This document shows, in pieces, positions 8,852 to 18,491 of a stretch of 64,000 nt of DNA. A model generated the notes under the pieces. It was not told the DNA's origin, did not search any database, and saw nothing but the letters and a program-made list of their open reading frames with translations. Position numbers and translations under genes: made by a program. This stretch comes from Rhodocollybia butyracea (lineage: Eukaryota; Basidiomycota; Agaricomycetes; Agaricales; Omphalotaceae): positions 220,671 to 284,670 of the forward strand of contig JADNRY010000055.1 of NCBI GenBank assembly GCA_015501585.1, given 5' to 3'. Within the stretch, counting starts at the first letter, position 1. Each line of letters begins with the position of its first letter.

Positions 8852-11662
8852 ATGACTCGGACAAAGGTACTTCTCTGGATTTCCCAACAATGAATTTTCT
8901 GACCATGCGATCCTGTTCTCTGACACACACTCATATTTTAGATCATCAAACGGAAGGAAAGCAAAGTACAAAACGACGACGACGATCCGGCTGTACCGAG
9001 CAAAGGTGAACAAGCTCGCGAGACCGGAAAGATGCTTCTCGAAGTTCTGGAAGCAGTGGCACAACAAATACCTGTACCAGGCGTAGGTCTCGCTGTTAAA
9101 ATGGCAAAAAATCTTATTCAGACGTGTGAGGCAAGTCTAGACAACTTCAGTAAGTTTGCTGCAGCTAACCATCTCTAGGAGAGTCATGCAACCTTGGAAC
9201 AAGCGGAGGTGCTCAAGAAACGCGTCAAGAATCTGGCGATAGTCCTTGTCAATGAATTGAAGCACAAAAAAGCCGAGGAAATCAAGGAGAAATCACGGCA
9301 GGACGTAGAGAAGTTATTCCAGTCTAAACTGGATGAGATCACATCACAAAACGCGCTTCGGGTGTTCCTATTTCGACGGCTGAATGAAGATAAAGTTCGA
9401 GGATGTGTGGATCGTTTGACAAATGCGTTGGAGAGCTTCAATGTGAGCGGATTCCTGATAATCGCTTTTTGTATTTCGATCATTTTTTCTTCAATCCCAA
9501 CAGCTAGCATGTCATATCGAAAATGCCAACGCGCTTGAGCATCTCTCTCAGCAAATTATTACATTCCATAAGCAGCAGAAAGTGACTTTGGACGACATTC
9601 AAAAGGTCGTTGAAAATATCGGGCAAGATATGAAAGATGTCCGATCAATTCTCGCCAGGAAGAAGCACCAAAGTGGCAGTTCTAGCCCTAGACGAGGCAA
9701 TATACCGCCCGCCCCACTTATTTTCTTCGGACGTGATACTATCGTGAACAACTTTGCAGATACACTAGTCTCGAAGCAGAGCTGTATGGCGCGTATCTGC
9801 CTCCTGGGACCTGGAGGCATGGGAAAGACGTCAATACCCTGTGTAAAAGCCACTTCTGTATCCCTGTTCAAGGACACTCTTTACGATTCTCTTGGGGTAT
9901 CTACCAACACTGGAGACCCAGTTTCTGATATCATACAAGAGCTGGAGTCTTCGCCGTCTCCTGTCATTCTCTTGCTCGACAATTTTGAAACTTCTTGGAA
10001 CCTCGATAGTCAGCAAGAGGTACAGGAAACCCTTTCGCAGCTTGCAAAGCTTCCGCATATTGCTCTCTTTGTCACGATGCGGTCATCTGAACCACCCGGG
10101 AATGATATTCTCTGGGAGTCCGTCCATCTGGAGGCTATCGATAGGGAATCATCGTTTCGCATCTATACTGAGATTGATTCAGCCGGAAGTAAAGATCCTG
10201 AGCTGACCTCGTTGCTGGACGAAGTTGGACATATGCCATTGGCTGTTACATTAATGGCAAGACTCGGAAAGAGAATGGGATCCTCGCCAGCAGTGCTTCT
10301 CGATCTATACAAAGAAGCCCTTTATTGGACCTCGGAAGGAGCGCAGAACAGAATATGGATATTTGTATACGCTTATCGGTTGAGAGTCGGCCCATGAAGG
10401 ACTCTCCCGATGCGGCAAAATTACTTGCTATACTTGCACTGTTACTTGTAGGGACTACGTTGAAAGCCTTGTGCCAATGGTGCGCGCGTGATATAGTGCC
10501 CAGAGCCACCATTACTTCAGGGCTAGGGACGCTGCTTGACACCTCTTTGGTGGAGAAGCGGGAAGGGACCTTTGTTGTTCTCCCAGTAGTCCGCTCATAT
10601 ATTCTCGATCCTAAACGGTTCCCTAAAAATATTCGGGAGTCGATAATCGATAATGCATGCATGTTTCTCAAGGAGCATAATGCATCTCCAGGAGAAACCA
10701 GCTATCTAACCCACTTGCGTGCTCGTTCTTTGGAGGAAACGAATCTACAAAGAATTCTTTTGGAAACAACTCTACCTGATCCGAAGATTATTGACGCTCT
10801 CCTTATCCTATCGGGGCACCAGCAGTGCACCCGCCCACGTATGGAGGTTGTTCAACATGCCTTAGAACTCTCAAAAAAGGCTAAGGACCAGAAGTTGTAC
10901 ACGGAAGCTTTATATTGGAATGGTCGAAATCTGCTCGGCATCGATCATTTCGAGGAGGTCATGGAGCAGTTTCGACTTGCGCGGAAAATATTTTTCTATG
11001 CATCAGAACCAAAAGGCGCTGCTAAAGCCCTGTACTGGATTGGCTCTGTACCTGGTTACATCACGGGCGAGCTGAACAGAAACGACCTTGAGAATGCAGC
11101 AGAGGAGTTCCAATCGTTAAGCGATCCAAGAGGAATAGCAATTTGTCAGACACGGCTGGCATATATATGGGGTTCTCAACCCGTTCCAGCCCTCGTTGAA
11201 ATCCGAGAATTCTGCATTTCTAACGATTTGTTGCTGGAACAAGCAGAATGCATGACGCATCTATCATGGGCCTACAAATACAGTGGAAAGCTTAAAGAGG
11301 CTAAGAAATGGGCTTTAACTTCTCTGGAAGAATGGAAACGCGTAGATGGTCAGGCCCATGGCACACTTGCTACACTTGGGGAAATATGCATTTCTCTAGG
11401 TGACTATGACGAGGCTGTGGAATACTTGAAGGAAAACTTAAAGGAAAAGAAGGCTTATGGGAGTCTGTTTGATATCGCTGGCACGCTGTTTCAGTTAGGA
11501 CGGGTTTGGATGAAGAAAGGACGCAATGAAGATGCTCGGGCAGCATTCGCGGAAACACTCAGATACCACGAAATGTTCAAGGGATCGTGGAAAACTCCAG
11601 CAATTCAAAAGGCCTGCACATTTTACTTCGACAAATTGGAAGATGCCTTCCAGAGAGCCTAA
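8852..11662 (+). CDS. STAND NTPase (NB-ARC-TPR), frameshifted
   Basis: A fungal NOD-like receptor. Exons: a five-codon first exon (8852-8866), then exons joined over short introns at about 8867-8941, 9130-9178 and 9440-9503. The N-terminal about 230 residues are helical and charged, with a glycine-rich I-P-V-P-G-V-G-L-A-V helix. The NB-ARC core has Walker A G-P-G-G-M-G-K-T-S, Walker B V-I-L-L-L-D-N-F and the G-H-M-P-L-A box. The C-terminal 300 residues form tetratricopeptide-like helical repeats (A-L-Y-W, L-G-D-Y-D-E-A, G-R-N-E-D-A). Such proteins oligomerise after ligand sensing in non-self recognition. Two oddities: about 20 residues expected between Walker A and the P-C-V-K-A block are absent, and the frame changes near 10325. 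The second frame, from about 10327, carries the winged-helix block M-D-I-C-I-R-L-S-V-E. It may be a pseudogene. Confidence 0.8.
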
Positions 11663-12014
11663 CGCTGGAGAGCAGAAGGCATTTGTTATCCTGGATCTAA
11701 AAGAAAATACGTTCGTGGATAATGCTGAATCTTGATGCCTTCAAAAAGCAAAGGGACACCAGTAGTATACGCACCCCGTAGCGTCTCGCTCAAGATGGGT
11801 TCGACAGATTGAAACAGGTTAGCATCCTCGTTGGTCCCGGGAAGGATACGTTGTTTGTAATGTACACTATGAATTATACTGGAAGAATACTTATTGGTGT
11901 TCGTCCAACGATGATGATATATTACTTATGTAAGTGAAGTCACTTCACATGACCTGGTGGTCACTGTGTTTCGCGCCACCACCACTTCGAGATTGGATAA
12001 AAATTAAATCATCA
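11663..12014. other. Gene-free spacer with a dispersed repeat
   Basis: No coding region was recognised. The stretch 11811-11988 is a repeat that recurs at 42089-42257 (described separately). The kinase-like gene copy 1 has lost its normal 5' end here: homology with copy 2 begins only at about 12015. Confidence 0.6.
11811..11988 (+). repeat. Short dispersed repeat, copy 1
   Basis: About 178 bp almost identical to 42089-42257, apart from a variable segment of about 30 bp in the first half. It contains two short palindromic stretches, AGTGAAGTCACTTCA and TGACC-TGGT-GGTCA. No coding potential, LTR ends or target duplication could be defined. A non-autonomous element or a solo terminal fragment is possible. 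Confidence 0.65.
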
Positions 12015-13199
12015 ATGGATGTGTGTCTGAGTTCTTTATTCTCTTCTCCTGTGCTGATTTAGATTCTACAGCCTTTCAATTTCTTCTCCTCCGTGATACT
12101 TCATGGACTGGCGAGCACAAATAATGTGGCCCACTCTATACACTTAACTCGGACGCAATCATTTCCAGCGAAGCGCTATGCCTATGACACAAAAAGTCCT
12201 GGTCCAGTGGGATCACATAAAGATTGGGATGCCCTTTCTCCTCTCGTTGGCCAACTTCACGCCGATCTAGAAATCACGGAACAGTTAAGTGAAGGAAGAA
12301 TTGGTCTAGTTTTTGCTGCACGCCTCGTCAGCTTAAGACAGTCCTTACATGATGAACCACTTACTATTCACTCTGTTCCACTCCCATCCCAATTCTGCGT
12401 CAAACTTGTCAAACCGGAATACATTCGGAGTCTTGCGCGGGAAGCCTGGTTCTATGAACAACTGGCGAAAGCCGAAGGCTATCCGGGTGCAGTCACGCCT
12501 GTTTGTTTTGGATTTTTTACCTGTCCATTGCCCAGCGAAGCTGGTATTCAGCTGCATGCTTTGTCCTCGGTGCTCATCAAGCCCGAGCCACCGAGCCATA
12601 CCCCTGAGGGCGAGGAGCCTATCTATGACCGTTACTATGATGACCTGGATTTCGAATACGTGGATAACTATCTTGATGATGACCGAACTTCTCACTGTGA
12701 CTCTCCGTGGAATTTGAAACAGTGGCGAGAGAGAGCAGATCGATCTCCAATTATTGGGATTAACGTAACAGAGCGAATAGGTAAACACATTCAACTTGAC
12801 GACTTTCCTGGCCCTACTTTCAGATTCCCCAGGGGTAATTGCTATTTTACGAAAGAGGCTGAGTCCGTAACAAATTTTCTATTTCCGTCGAATTTTGAAA
12901 CGACTTACTCCTCTTGTAGAACTGAAATCGTAGCGCTCTTGGATGACTTGAGCGCTCTTGGTATCCTGCAGGATGACACGAAATTCAACAACATCCTTTG
13001 GGCTGCCTCCGAGTCCAAACACTGGTTGCCAGCTTCTGCCCAGATCTGCCCGCGACATAAACAAGTGCATCTGTACAGACTTATTGATTTTGACAGGGCA
13101 GCTAAGTGGAACCGAGAAAACCCAGTGGACCATGGCTACTTTTGTCGTTTGCAACTTTATCCATTGAAGGAGTCGCAGTTCTGGGGGGATTGTATGTAG
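12015..13199 (+). pseudogene. Protein-kinase-fold protein, copy 1
   Basis: First of three tandem copies. The protein-kinase fold is visible: a G-R-I-G-L-V-F glycine-loop region, F-C-V-K-L with the ATP-anchoring lysine, R-E-A-W-F-Y-E with the alpha-C glutamate, a catalytic-loop equivalent I-L-Q-D-D-T-K-F-N-N-I-L and a metal-binding I-D-F-D-R-A. An acidic insert of about 60 residues (Y-Y-D-D-L-D-F-E) sits between the lobes. Relative to copy 2 the N terminus is shorter. The homologous ATG at 12015 is followed in frame by a TAG at 12060, where copy 2 has Trp. No in-frame ATG follows the stop, so a start is lacking unless GATTTAG acts as a splice acceptor. The substrate is unknown. Confidence 0.7.
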
Positions 13200-14037
13200 T
13201 CACTGCAGCCTTATACAATAGGGATATGATCAGACCAGAATATTGAGAGAAGACGGATCAGAGCCGTAGTCGAACAAACTAAGAGAACTTATAGCAGACA
13301 AGTCTTTGGTTGAAAGGCTGTCGTTCAGTCCTGACAGAACACTAACAAATGGAAGCACACACTGACAGAACCAGTTATATTCTAGAGGCGAAGCTAGGCT
13401 TCAGGCGACAGGAGAATACATGGATAATAGTTGTTATACAGGGTCTAATTGAAGTATGAATTGAAGTACATACAGACAGTGGCAGTGTGAGTATGCGCCA
13501 TACTTACATTGGTGTTGTTTGCCCCATTTGGCCTGGTTTTCTATGTCTTTCCAGGTCCTTTCATCTTCACCTCCAGCAGATGACCAGCATTTTGAATATG
13601 TGGTATCTTGATATACCAGCATATCGAAATGTGCCATTCAGCCTCACGGAGTTGTAACGGGGAACCATCACCTAAATTTCCAGAACCCAGTAGACTCGGA
13701 ACTGCACCTACCGCTTGGCTTACAGCCTATGAAAAAGTTGTTTGAGCTCAGGTTTGATTCAATGTTCAAATATACTATGTACATACCAATGACCGTAGGA
13801 GCCTTTGGTCTGACCACTTGTGATGCTACCTGGTAGAAAGTGCCATGGCTGTGCCTAGGATTTTGGGCTTGAAATGTCATCAGGCGGCAGCGAATGAAGT
13901 ATCTGTGGTTTACCAAGTCTTCAGGCTCACAAGAATATGCGAGTAAATATAAAGCACATTCATTCACAACCCTACATGATACTTGATACAACATTTTACA
14001 GATAGATAGCACCACTACTACTTTTGGATCTGTATTA
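13200..14037. other. Spacer with no confident gene
   Basis: Downstream of kinase copy 1 and of the minus-strand nuclease-like gene. Short open frames exist on the minus strand (13434-13637 and 13668-14057) but show no recognisable motif. They may be remnants of a further gene. Confidence 0.4.
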
Positions 14038-15260
14038 TTAGACACCACAATAGTCATTCATGATGTCCTTTGTTTCCTGTGTAAGAGGAGTGTGCAATCC
14101 AACACATTCACGGGCAGGACAAAGTAAATCTGCCATTGTTTTGACGGGGTTCCAATCAGCCATATCGACTGCCATAAAACTCATTCCAGTCAAAGCGGCA
14201 TGAAGGGATGGGTCTGTCCATCGTTTTGGGCTTGATATGACTAAAATGTCCTTCTCCCCCTGTGCATCAACCCCCTTAACCCGCACAGAGATGAAGCAAA
14301 TGTCACAGTTGGTGAAAAATGCAACATCTGCACCCATAAAGACATGCTCCCCATATATCTAAAATCAATGAAAGTCAACTGATATCATATATGATTCAAT
14401 TATAAGTCTTACCTGCTTCACCAGTTCACGAGAAGCACTATTTACACCATCCCAAAGAAAGTCATCAGTGCCTTGTCTCAGGATCATGTCAATGTTGTTT
14501 CCAAAGTAGTGATCAAGTAATGCAGAAGAGGAATAACCCCAGAATGGTTTAAATTCGAATACCGCTACCTGTCCAGACTGATTGGGGTATTTGGATAAGA
14601 CAAAGTCTGAAAACCCAGCATTGTCCCTTGACATTGGTTGTGAATGCATAGCAGGACAGGGCCTAATGCAGGATGGGTAAAAGGTGTCCTGAAGCATGTC
14701 ACTAGCTTCATCGATCTCACCCATAGAAGACATATAGGCAGAATTATCAGGAATATTTTCTGCCACCCGATTCCTGTATCGTGTCTGTTTTGATTAGTTT
14801 TGATTAGAAAAGTGTGGCGTCTACATAGTAGCAATGAGCAATGGCATAATCTTACCTGTAGTGATGCGTTCAAGATCTTGATGATTTGGTCTCTACCTTC
14901 ATCTTGAGCACTAGCGGTGCCCGTCATGACTGTTGGTCGTCGGCTCATAAGAATGGACTCTTCTGCATGTAGCAATGATGATGCCTGTTTGAAAGCAGCT
15001 TTATCCCTCGACCTGTCCTGAATCTGATTGCATTCGGCAGTATTGGGATAGTTATGGACTCGTGTGTACGAGCTGTAAGCCGCCGCTCGTTGCCACATCT
15101 TGTCGGATCGCTTGATCTGGAGGCGCGCGCCTGGCTGTCCTGGTTGATTGAGTTCGCTGACTTTGGTAGCAGTGGTGGTATATGTGGTGTGTTTGGTAGA
15201 AATCGGGTTTCGAAGGACAGGCTGGCAAGCAACCCCCAAGGGAACAACAAAGAGAGTCAT
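14038..15260 (-). CDS. PD-(D/E)XK nuclease-like protein
   Basis: Three exons on the minus strand: 15260 to about 14857, about 14770 to 14414, and about 14360 to 14038. The N-terminal exon is low-complexity and basic. The second exon has S-D-F-V-L, then V-A-V-F-E-F-K-P, which matches the D...E-x-K core of PD-(D/E)XK nucleases. The helix L-V-K-Q...I-Y-G-E and the strand G-A-D-V-A-F-F that follow fit the same fold. This is fold inference only; the protein could be an inactive relative. It stands between kinase-fold copies 1 and 2 on the opposite strand, and a remnant of a second copy lies between copies 2 and 3. The kinase plus PD-(D/E)XK pairing recalls Crinkler-type eukaryotic effectors, where both occur in one protein. 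Confidence 0.5.
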
Positions 15261-15548
15261 AGAATCGGTCGACGGTGGCGTTGTGGCGTTTGTGGCGAAT
15301 TGGAATTATGGAAAGCGAAACTAGGAGGGATTGTGCAGCGAGTTATAAGTAAGAATAGACACGATATAATGAACAACAATGACTGACCTCGAGGAAGGAA
15401 GTAAGAAGTAGAGAAGACCAGAGGCGCGCCTCGCCCAGAATTTAAATGGCAGCCTCGTGACTCTCACATGACTCTCTCACATGACTTTTAAGGGTTTCAA
15501 CTTTCAAATTCCGAAGTTGTTCAGAAGTTCGTTCGTTTGTATTCCACG

Positions 15549-16820
15549 ATGACGACCGCCACTTCAACTTGCACAATACCTTCGCCCTTTCTATCTGAGG
15601 CCATTTTACAAATCAAAAACCCAGTAATGGATGTAGGTATTCCCTCTGTCTTTCCATTTCCCGAGCTGATCTGGGTTCAACAGCCTCTTACTTTATTTTC
15701 CTCTGTAACCCTACATGGACTGGCGAGCACGAACAACGGGGCCCGCTCAATACATTTAACTCGGACGCAATCATTTCCAGCGAAGCGCTTCGCCTATGAT
15801 CTAAAGGGTCCTGGGCTAGAGGGATCAGGAAAAGACTGGAAGGCCATCTCTCCTCTCGTCGGCCAACTTCACGCTGATATAGAAATCACGGAACAGTTAA
15901 GTGAAGGAAGAATTGGTCTAGTTTTTGCTGCACGCCTCGTCAGCTTAAGACGGTCCCTACATGACGAACCGCTTCCCATTTCTTCTATTCCATACCCATC
16001 TGAATTTTGCGTCAAACTGGCCAAACCGGAATACATCCGGAGCCTTGCACGGGAAGCCTGGTTTTACGAACAACTGTCGAAAACCGAAGGCTATCCAGGT
16101 GCAGTCACGCCTATCTGTTTTGGATTTTTTACCTGTCCCTTGCCCAGTGAATCCGGTGTTCAACTACCTGCTCTATCTTCGGCGCGCATCAAGCCCGAGC
16201 CACCGAGTCATACCCCAGCAGAAGAGGAGCCCATTTATGACCGCTACTATGATGACTTGGATATGGAATACCTAGACTATTTTGACGACGGCCGAACCTC
16301 TCACCGTAACTCTCCATGGAACTTGAAACAGTGGCGGGAGAGAACAGATCGATCTCCAGTCATCGGGATTCTCATGACAGAGCGAATAGGTAAACACATT
16401 CGACCCGACGACTTTCCTATGAGCCCTACTTTCAGAATTCCCAAGGGTGATAACTATTTTTCGAAAGAAGCTCTGTTAGTAGCAATTGTTCTATTTCCGT
16501 CGATTCAAATGGCTTATTCCTCTTGTAGAACTGAAATCTCAGCGCTTTTGGATGACTTGAATGCTGTTGGTATCCTGCAGGGTGACATGAGATTCAACAA
16601 CATCCTTTGGGCCGCCTCCGAGACGAAACATTGGTTGTCAGATTCTCCTCAGATCTGCCCGCGACATAGACAAGTACATCTATACAGAATCATCGATTTT
16701 GACAGGGCAAAAAGGTATAATCACGAGAATTCGGTGGACCGAAGCCATTTTGCCCGCATGCAAACTTCTGAGTTGAGGGAGCCGCAATTTTGGGGAGATT
16801 GTACACAACGCCTGCACTAG
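15549..16820 (+). CDS. Protein-kinase-fold protein, copy 2 (intact)
   Basis: The best copy: a single open frame of 423 codons from the ATG at 15549. The N-terminal about 70 residues are Ser/Thr/Pro-rich. Then come E-G-R-I-G-L-V-F, F-C-V-K-L-A (lysine), R-E-A-W-F-Y-E-Q (glutamate), a long acidic insert with Y-Y-D-D-L-D-M-E, a T-E-R-I-G-K strand, the loop I-L-Q-G-D-M-R-F-N-N-I-L (catalytic Asp and Asn) and Y-R-I-I-D-F-D-R-A (metal-binding Asp). The His before the catalytic Asp of ordinary kinases is not present. No transmembrane segment or signal peptide is visible. I do not recognise a named family; it is a fungal kinase-like protein. It is about 80% identical by eye to copies 1 and 3. Confidence 0.75.
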   Translation: MTTATSTCTIPSPFLSEAILQIKNPVMDVGIPSVFPFPELIWVQQPLTLFSSVTLHGLASTNNGARSIHLTRTQSFPAKRFAYDLKGPGLEGSGKDWKAISPLVGQLHADIEITEQLSEGRIGLVFAARLVSLRRSLHDEPLPISSIPYPSEFCVKLAKPEYIRSLAREAWFYEQLSKTEGYPGAVTPICFGFFTCPLPSESGVQLPALSSARIKPEPPSHTPAEEEPIYDRYYDDLDMEYLDYFDDGRTSHRNSPWNLKQWRERTDRSPVIGILMTERIGKHIRPDDFPMSPTFRIPKGDNYFSKEALLVAIVLFPSIQMAYSSCRTEISALLDDLNAVGILQGDMRFNNILWAASETKHWLSDSPQICPRHRQVHLYRIIDFDRAKRYNHENSVDRSHFARMQTSELREPQFWGDCTQRLH

Positions 16821-17054
16821 AAGTAAACCATTAATTCTCGTGTGAATAGAGCTGTTTTCCAAAGACAACTCAGAAGTCAAAGCTTCAAGCTGCGTTATAA
16901 CTTATTCTTGTCGATTCCAGTATTTCCATCTGGATTCGTTTGTACCTCTTCCGTTTGATTACCTCCTCTGATCGTTGAAAATATTACGATTTTTTTCTCA
17001 CTTCGTTCAGTATTTTAGGTACCTTCTCGATATTCGGCTACCCGGAAGAAAAGG

Positions 17055-17108
17055 ATAACCGGCACGGTCCCACTGAGGACATCGCGCCTAATGTGTGTCG
17101 TGGATGTG
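17055..17108. repeat. Fragment shared with the left LINE end
   Basis: The stretch starting ATAACCGGCACGGTCCCACT resembles 19487-19561, at the outer end of the palindrome's left arm, apart from a gap of about 22 bp. It then continues with GTGTGTCGTGGATG in both. It is probably a severely truncated 3' end of the same non-LTR element. Confidence 0.5.
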
Positions 17109-17152
17109 AGAAGCTGAAGGGGATCCTGAGCGGTGTGAGCTAAGCTGCGTGA

Positions 17153-17215
17153 TTAAGGGCCACAGCCGTTCAGGACGTCCTTTGTTGCCGGTGTCAAAGG
17201 AGTTGGCGTTCACGT
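17153..17215 (-). pseudogene. 3' remnant of a second nuclease-like gene
   Basis: The minus strand encodes T-P-L-T-P-A-T-K-D-V-L-N-G-C-G-P and then TAA. This closely matches the last residues of the nuclease-like gene at 14038 (T-P-L-T-Q-E-T-K-D-I-M-N-D-Y-C-G-V). Nothing else of that gene is left. It lies between kinase copies 2 and 3, in the same relative place and orientation as the full gene between copies 1 and 2. This shows that the unit duplicated was the gene pair. Confidence 0.6.
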
Positions 17216-17399
17216 CGTTCAAGTTGCAAACTTGAATTATAATAGTACCAGTTGGAAAGCGAAGCTACGGAGTATTATGCGAGAATTAGTTTCAGGCAAG
17301 GAGAAGCAAGAGGTAAGGCCTTAAGCTTAAGCTTAAGGCGAGAACGGCGACTGGCCTTCAGGAAAGAAAGAAGAAAAGCAGACGCAATAGCCTTGTGAC

Positions 17400-18270
17400 A
17401 TCACCTTGGAACTACTTCCTATTGACTCCCTTCCATTTTCATCCCAATTCTGCGTTATACTGGCCAAACCGGAATACATTCGGAGTCTTGCACGGGAAGC
17501 CTGGTTCTACGAACAACTGTCGAAAGCCGAAGGCTATCCAGGTATCGTCACGCCTGTTTGTTTTGGATTTTTTACTTGTCCCTTCAAGCCTCTTCAAGCC
17601 CAGTGGATCTGGTATTCAAATACCTACTCTATCCTCGGCGCGCATCAAGCCCAAGCCACCGAGTTATACCCCAGAGGGCGAAGAGCCTATCTATGACCAC
17701 CACTATGATGACCTGGATTTTGAAACGTACTATTTTGACGACGGCCGAACCTCTCACTGTAACTCTCCGTGGAACTTGAAACAGTGGCGGGAGAGAGCGG
17801 ATCGATCTCCAGTCGTCGGGATTCTCGTGACAGAGCGAATAGGTAAACACATGCGACCCGACGACTTTCCTGGCCCTAATTTCAGAATTCCCAAGGGTGA
17901 CAATTATTTTTCGAAAAACGCTCTGTTGGTAGCAATTTTTCTATTTCCGCCGGTTCGAATAGCTGACTCCTCTTGTAGAACTGAAATCTTAGCGCTCTTG
18001 GATGACTTGAATGCTGTTGGTATCCTGCAGGGTGACACGAGATTCAACAACATCCTTTGCGCTGCCTCCGAGACGAAACATTGGTTGTCAGCTTCTACTC
18101 AGATCTGCCCGCGACACAGACAAGTACATCTGTACAGAATCATCGATTTTGACAGGGCACAGAAGTATAACCAAGAAAATTCGGTGGACCAAAGCCACTT
18201 TACTCGCATGCAAACTTCTGAGTTGAGGGAGCCGAAATTTTGGGGAGAGTGTACGCAGTTATATAAGTAA
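17400..18270 (+). pseudogene. Protein-kinase-fold protein, copy 3, truncated
   Basis: Homology with copy 2 starts only at about 17407, so the N terminus and the glycine loop are gone. The frame reading F-C-V-I-L-A-K-P and E-A-W-F-Y-E is lost near 17585, where CTTCAAGCC has been duplicated in tandem. The rest (acidic insert, T-E-R-I-G-K, I-L-Q-G-D-T-R-F-N-N-I-L, I-I-D-F-D-R-A) continues in the second frame to the stop at 18270. It cannot make a working kinase fold. Confidence 0.8.
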
Positions 18271-18491
18271 AGATAAGTAAACCATTAATTCTCACATCCA
18301 AATGTACAGGATGAGAGAGCTCATTCCTGTAGCTAAGTATCAAAAGTTTCTCGCATATGCACACCTTGTTCTATAGACACATCCATAAGGATCGTCGGTG
18401 TATCACGAGTTGCCTAGGAAAGGCTACCTTGTCGTTTCATATATATTCTCTTGCCACTGTGAACTTGCCCGAATGTGACTGTGAAGTCTCC

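Noticed and set aside
11811..11988. Repeat as a C/D snoRNA (ATGATGA box)
   Set aside because: There is a C-box-like ATGATGA but no D box (CTGA) at a suitable distance and no closing stem.
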